Shown one piece after another: positions 53,001 to 59,000 of a DNA stretch of 64,000 bases. The DNA comes from Liolophura sinensis (Eukaryota; Mollusca; Polyplacophora; Chitonida; Chitonidae). The stretch covers positions 75,794,028 through 75,858,027 of the forward strand of contig NC_088295.1 in the NCBI RefSeq assembly GCF_032854445.1. Direction: 5' to 3'. A program made the translations under genes and the position numbers. Numbering within the stretch: the first letter of the stretch is position 1; each line of letters opens with the position of its first letter. The notes below the pieces were generated by a model. That model had not been told where the DNA came from. It saw only the letters and a program-made list of their open reading frames with translations, and did no database searches.

Positions 53001-56000
53001 GATAGACGTCATCACTGTGAATAGGTATCGTCACGGTGGAGAGATGTCATCATTGCAGATATACGTCGTCACAGTTGATAGACGTCGTTATTTTGGATAG
53101 ACGTCATCACTGTAAGCAGACGTCGTCACCTATAGACATCGTCACTGTGATTAGGCGTCATTACTATGTACAGACGCTGTAAATAGACGTCGTCACTGTA
53201 GATAGACATCGTCAGTGTGAGAAAAACGTCATTGGGGCCTCCGTGGCTCAGTCGGTTAGCGCGCTAGCGCAGCGTAATGACCCAGGAGCCTCTCACCAAT
53301 GCGGTCGCTGTGAGTTCAAGTCCAGCTCATGCTGGCTTCCTCTCCGGCCGTAAGTGGGAAGGTCTGCCAGCAACCTGCGGATGGTCGTGGGTTTCCCCCG
53401 GGTTCTGCCCGGTTTCCACCCACCATAATGCTGGCCGCCGTCGTATAAGTGAAATATTCTTGAGTACGGCGTAAAACACCAATCAAAAAAAAGAAAACGT
53501 CTTTACTATGGATAGATGTCTTCAGTGTCGATGGACGTCATCACGGTGGACAGACGTCACCACTGCAGGTTGACGTCGTCACTGTAGCTAAACGTCGTAA
53601 CTTACGATAGACATCATCACTCTGACTAGAGGTCGTCAATGAGGATAGACATCGTTACTGCTGATTATTATATCATTATTGTCCATAGTTGTCATGGCTC
53701 TGTGTAGACTTCGACGCAGTGGCCTACATTCTTCTGAAGCGTCGTTAATTTACAGGTGATATTTTACTGTTGAAAAATCCCGTCGGTTATGACAGTTGCA
53801 CTTTTGGTGTTGGGGACACTCTCGCAGAATTTATATTTTGAACAGAGCTCTCTTAGCCTGGTCTCATGAAAGAGGAACTCGAGTACAGCTGAAGCCAAGG
53901 AGCTTTTATGATTGAGTAATGATGAAAGGTGACAAGTTCAATACGCACACATCCTTCATTAGCCATAGCCACAAAAGCCAGCCAGGGTGTTAAAACAACA
54001 TAAAAGTGCCCCTTGAAGCAACGAATGGAGGCTGTTGGATGATGCATTTTGTTGAAATCAATAAAGATTTGTAACTGCGATAGGCATCAATTGGGATATG
54101 AACGAGCCTGTCGAAATTAGAAAACTTTGATAACCACTGACATGGACATGCGTTTGGGACAGCTTTTTTATATAAGACAGATTACCACGGCATAGGAAAA
54201 CCATCTGAACAGAGAACATTCACCACAGATAGGAAAACAAGGACTACATCTCCACACTGTGGGCAAATAAGACTTGTTCGCCTGGTCTTGCGGGACAACG
54301 ATGACAATAAACAACCAAAGCAAAAAGTAAAAAGAAATGCCCTAAAATGGAATTTCTGGAGACGGAAGGAAGTATTCTTTTGAGCTATTTTTTATCGAAT
54401 GCTTCTTATTTCCGACCACTCTATCCTCCTTCAATAAATTCTGTTGCTTTGTTTGATTTTTATAGCATTCAGTATATATGCAGATGGCGTCGTCAACTGA
54501 GGTACTATTTTCAGGAGAACTGTGGATGCTGGTTTTATGTGAGTTCTCTCATACATTCCACTTTACAGGCGTTAATGAACTTAGGAACGGAGGTAGCTGG
54601 GCTGTGATATGCGACATACATCCTGTCAACAGGAGTTAAGGTAAATCAGAGAGAAGACGTCAAAAGCTTTCGCTTGAATCTGAACAGCTGCGTCCCTTAT
54701 ATATACCGCTGATTTCACAATAACTACCTGGAAATGTATTCAGCGAAAAATAGGGCAGAATTTTCCATAACAAGCAAAGCTCTGCAAAGACTGTAATAAA
54801 CATGTCTTCTATTATACTTCACCTTGAACCATACACGCTGTGAAATGTCCTATAAATACATACATATTTATACACATTTAAAAATGGAGCGTCTTACAAA
54901 GCTGATAATGCACTGGCGCCTTAGGCCCCATAGGGATTGGTTAATACCAAAGTATGATGCCCAGGTCTGTCGTCAGAGGGAAGCTTTCTGGGTCAACCAA
55001 TAGAATTTGGGCGGAAGGGAACTGATATGATTTACACGTAACTGGCGTGTTCTATGTCTATTCTTACAGTTGGACAAATGAACGTGTATGTCTTACTGCC
55101 GTGAAACACTCCATCATGAGTACGTCATAGAAAGGCGGGTAAGAGCATTAGAAGGCTTATTTTCATCAATCCTTGTTTATGGCAGCCAATATCCGGAGTT
55201 CCTGTCTTCTGCAGTGACATTATATAGCTGCAAGTGCCAGTGTTGAAACGAAGTCACACGGAAACTGTAAGACGAAGCGTTGAGGCTGCCCAGAAACAGT
55301 TGGCATGATCGGCTACAAAGCAAGGCCTTGGCATAACCTCATCATATGCTCCCTCATGGTCGGGGATTAGGGAGAGTTATGACCTTGCCGGAACAACTTA
55401 ACACAAGCTGTAAGAAGTTATAGGTCTGCTAAGTGAAGCGGTCAGATTCTGAACAATAAAATATCCAATTTTCTCTGACATTGTGACGTATAACGACAAG
55501 TTGGAGCTAAAATTTGGCTTATTCACATCGGCCTAAAGCCTGGAATCTCGAACAAATGGTTCATCAGTCATTATATATACATACGCATATATCTGTCTGT
55601 GTGTACGTGCGGTCGGCACTCTAGCAATTCAGTTCACCCAGTTATCTATATCTGCCGTCAGAAAATATCGATTGCTTCCCTACTATTCCTCCGACTGGGA
55701 CAAATCCCATTAATCCTTCAAACGACCATCAATTCAATTCCAATGGCGCACTTCTACATTCCATTTCCGCATGAATTCACTCAACAAATCAACTATTATC
55801 GGCAAAAGAGAGTTGAAACAGTTCCTAGATTTCGGACGACGAACACTTGATGTCCGAGTGTCATGAACTTCCTTATTTTGTACGACTAAACTACATGAGC
55901 TGAAATTTCACTTAAGTAAGAGCTACAAAAGCAGAGCTATGTACCACGTGGGTTTATTATATGTGTTTGCTTTACTACACAGTATGTTTGTTAAGCACAT

Positions 56001-59000
56001 TGCGAGTAGCAAGGGATCCCTCATGGTCCTTTTATCCCCTATGTCCCCTAATTTGAATGTTGTCGTATATATAGGTTAAATATGTTTTGAACACGCGGTA
56101 AACAAATAAACACAATGAATACATAAATTTTGCATGAAAAAAATTGCTACATGTACATTTCTGCTTGCTCAATATGGAAATCAATCAAGATGTTTTGCTC
56201 ACAAAATTTATATAGCTAGCTTACAGCTTGTTTGAAAAGCGACAAAGCCTTCACTAGTTCCTGTCATGCAAAAATCTTCCATAAGTCACCAAAACAAAAG
56301 TGCTGACAAGCTGCACTGAGTCGGCCTATTTGTGTGCAGCCACCGATCACAATCCTAGTCCACGTACTTTAGAAAAAGGTACGTTAAGGGCCAGTGTCTA
56401 GTTTAATAACAACATCTGATCACATATACCGTTAACAGATATATCAATAACTGTATGATGCAGCCGTTTTGGTTTCACCAGATTATTGCGCCCGTAACTT
56501 GAAGCATTGCTTTTCCAGATCGTTTTAGACTTGCTTCTAACTTCAGTTATTTTTTTAGGTGGAGATTGACCGTTGCATAAGGTAAGACATGTGTATGGCT
56601 GACAGAATTAGAAGTGAACATATAAATTCACCTCTCTAATGTGTTGAAAGAGTAATGAACATTTGTTTATATGACACACATGTGCGCTAAAAATCTTATA
56701 TGATGGCAGTGATGACGAATAATGTTGTGTGTCAAATTCATGCTGAAGACATGCTTTCGGTGGATGTCCCAAGCAAGTGTTTTGTTTTTTCTCCAAAGTC
56801 TCGAACTAGGACACTTGGTTGCAGACATCTTGACCTTGAAAACAGGAAAGACACACCTTGGGACAGACGACAGCTGGCGGCTTCCTTTGACCCCCGCTCT
56901 CATGCCCATATGGACTACTCTGCTTCAGCTCAAGTGTCTTGGCGCCAATTATTGCTGCTATAGTTCCAGAGTCAAAGAGCGAACTACAAAAAACCAACTT
57001 TCATCATGTTTTGTATTACCCCTCAGGGAGCGGTCAGTGCAAGCTGATATGAATGAACTACATTCTAGATCGCAGTTCCTGACGCTCCGTGTTGGGCTCC
57101 CAGGTGTTTTTAATACTGTTCAGTTTCTCTGGGCGTTTTGTTCCCCAAACGCTGGTGGTTTGTATCCCAGCTCATCGCCTCAACCATTCAGCAGGGAACT
57201 TCTCCCGCCTAAAGTTTGCTATGCAGTTTTACGGGCAAACTGGTAAAGTACTTCCCAGCTTGGACCCGTTGAGTTGTCACTGCGCGGTAAGGAGTACACT
57301 GTTACATTGGACCCTGCATCGCAGATCTTTCAAAGGTATGCATTCCCCCGGGCTCTGGCTGGTTTTCTCCAACCTCATCGCCTCAACCATTCAGCAGGGA
57401 GCTTCTCCCGCCTAAAGTTTGCTATGAAGTTTTACGGGCAAACTGGTAAAGTACTTCCCAGCTTGGACCCGTTGAGTTGTCACTGCGCGGTAAGGAGTAC
57501 ACTGTTACATTGGACCCTGCATCGCAGATCTTTCAAAGGTATGCATTCCACCGGGCTCTGGCCGGTTTCCTCCAACCATAATGCTGGCCGCCGTCGTATA
57601 AGTGAAATATTCCTGAGTACGACATAAAACATCAATCAGATAAATAAATAAAATAAACCATGCCGTTCAGCTTTAGTCCTTCGATGAATCGTCAGTTTTT
57701 CAATTAAATATTTGGACCTACCGTGACAAATCTATCGCAGGTATAATTCGGTGATTACTGTAGCTTTTGTACAATCAATGTTCGAATGAGATCCTTCTAT
57801 GATGAGGGGCAATCTGAACCCTAATAATCTACTGCCTGAGACTTTGCAAAACATTCAACGAAACGTTCAATTTTCCAATTCTTCCATGCAAAATATTATG
57901 AAGCTAATATTGAGCTCACATTGTACTTGACAGGTCTGGTCTGTTCAGGAACGATATACTCAATGTCATAAATGAGACGAGAAACATTAAATTACAATAT
58001 ACCATAATGCTGTTATAAATGGTCACGGTGTATGGTGAAACAATTAACTTAATCGTCAGCTAATGGCAGGGATGGTAGCGGGAGGTGTTAGCCATAAAGA
58101 TGATAGCCATGTGTCGAGTGTAGGAGCTACGATGAACCAGCTGCTTGGTTTATACACTGGCATCCCAAACACGTGGCGATAAGAGGTACGTCTAAAACTT
58201 GCTAATAGCGGAGCGACCTGAGCAGCCTACAGATCTTCGTGTCACACATATTGCAGGGATTACGACCACATCTTTGTCCTGATTTCTCGGGGATCAAAGG
58301 CTAGCGGCCCCATGGGAATGTCCCGTGATTCTGATCCCCACACAGTAGTAAGGGCTGCTATCGTCTTCAGATTCCAGCTGTCCGCCGCACTCAATAGGGA
58401 TCATACGACGTCATTGTCGTGCACTATACGAATTCTCCATGCAAAACTTCTATACATCTATGCTCTTTGGTCCTGTGGACAAATTGCTGTTGACATTTGT
58501 ACCCTAGGTAACTAAGTTCCCCAAACACCGCATCACTTGGATAGTTTATTCGGAGTTGCCTTTCATGCAATGCAGTTAAGTTGTCTAGTCCACTGCAATT
58601 ACCGGAGTATATCGCCAAAAGACGCGAAGTCATCGCCTAAAATTACTCCCGTTATGAAATTTCCGAAAGGACATTTTCACCGAGATCAAATCAACTATTA
58701 TCCAATGACAGAAGCTTGTGTAGAAGCAGACGATTAACCTGTCAGATTTGTGGAAGTGGAGTTTGTAAGACGAGATTGAACAGTTGTAACCATGGTAACG
58801 GGATTCATACGCACACACAGCGCTGTCTATTCAGTTCTTGAGATGAACTGTTTATAGTAGACTGAAATTAAAACGGCGCTAGTTCTCAATTTCATCCAAT
58901 CAGAGATTATGCCAGACACGGTTCGCGATAGCCTGTTGACCCCAGGAAGCCCGCTGTCGGATGCTGTGGGCCTGGTTCTATACACATCCACCCGCCTGCC

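Noticed and set aside
53235-53310. tRNA gene
   Set aside because: The tRNA-like A and B boxes belong to the SINE head; the sequence does not form a full cloverleaf and continues into the SINE body.
53277-53474. 65-codon frame MTQEPLTNAVAV and similar ones at 11820-12017 and 17582-17779
   Set aside because: All are translations of SINE family A; the similarity reflects the repeat, not a gene family.
56722-57627. Frames of 174, 108 and 117 codons around the 203 bp duplication
   Set aside because: No recognisable domain, run through a SINE tail and a tandem duplication, and overlap equally long frames on the other strand.
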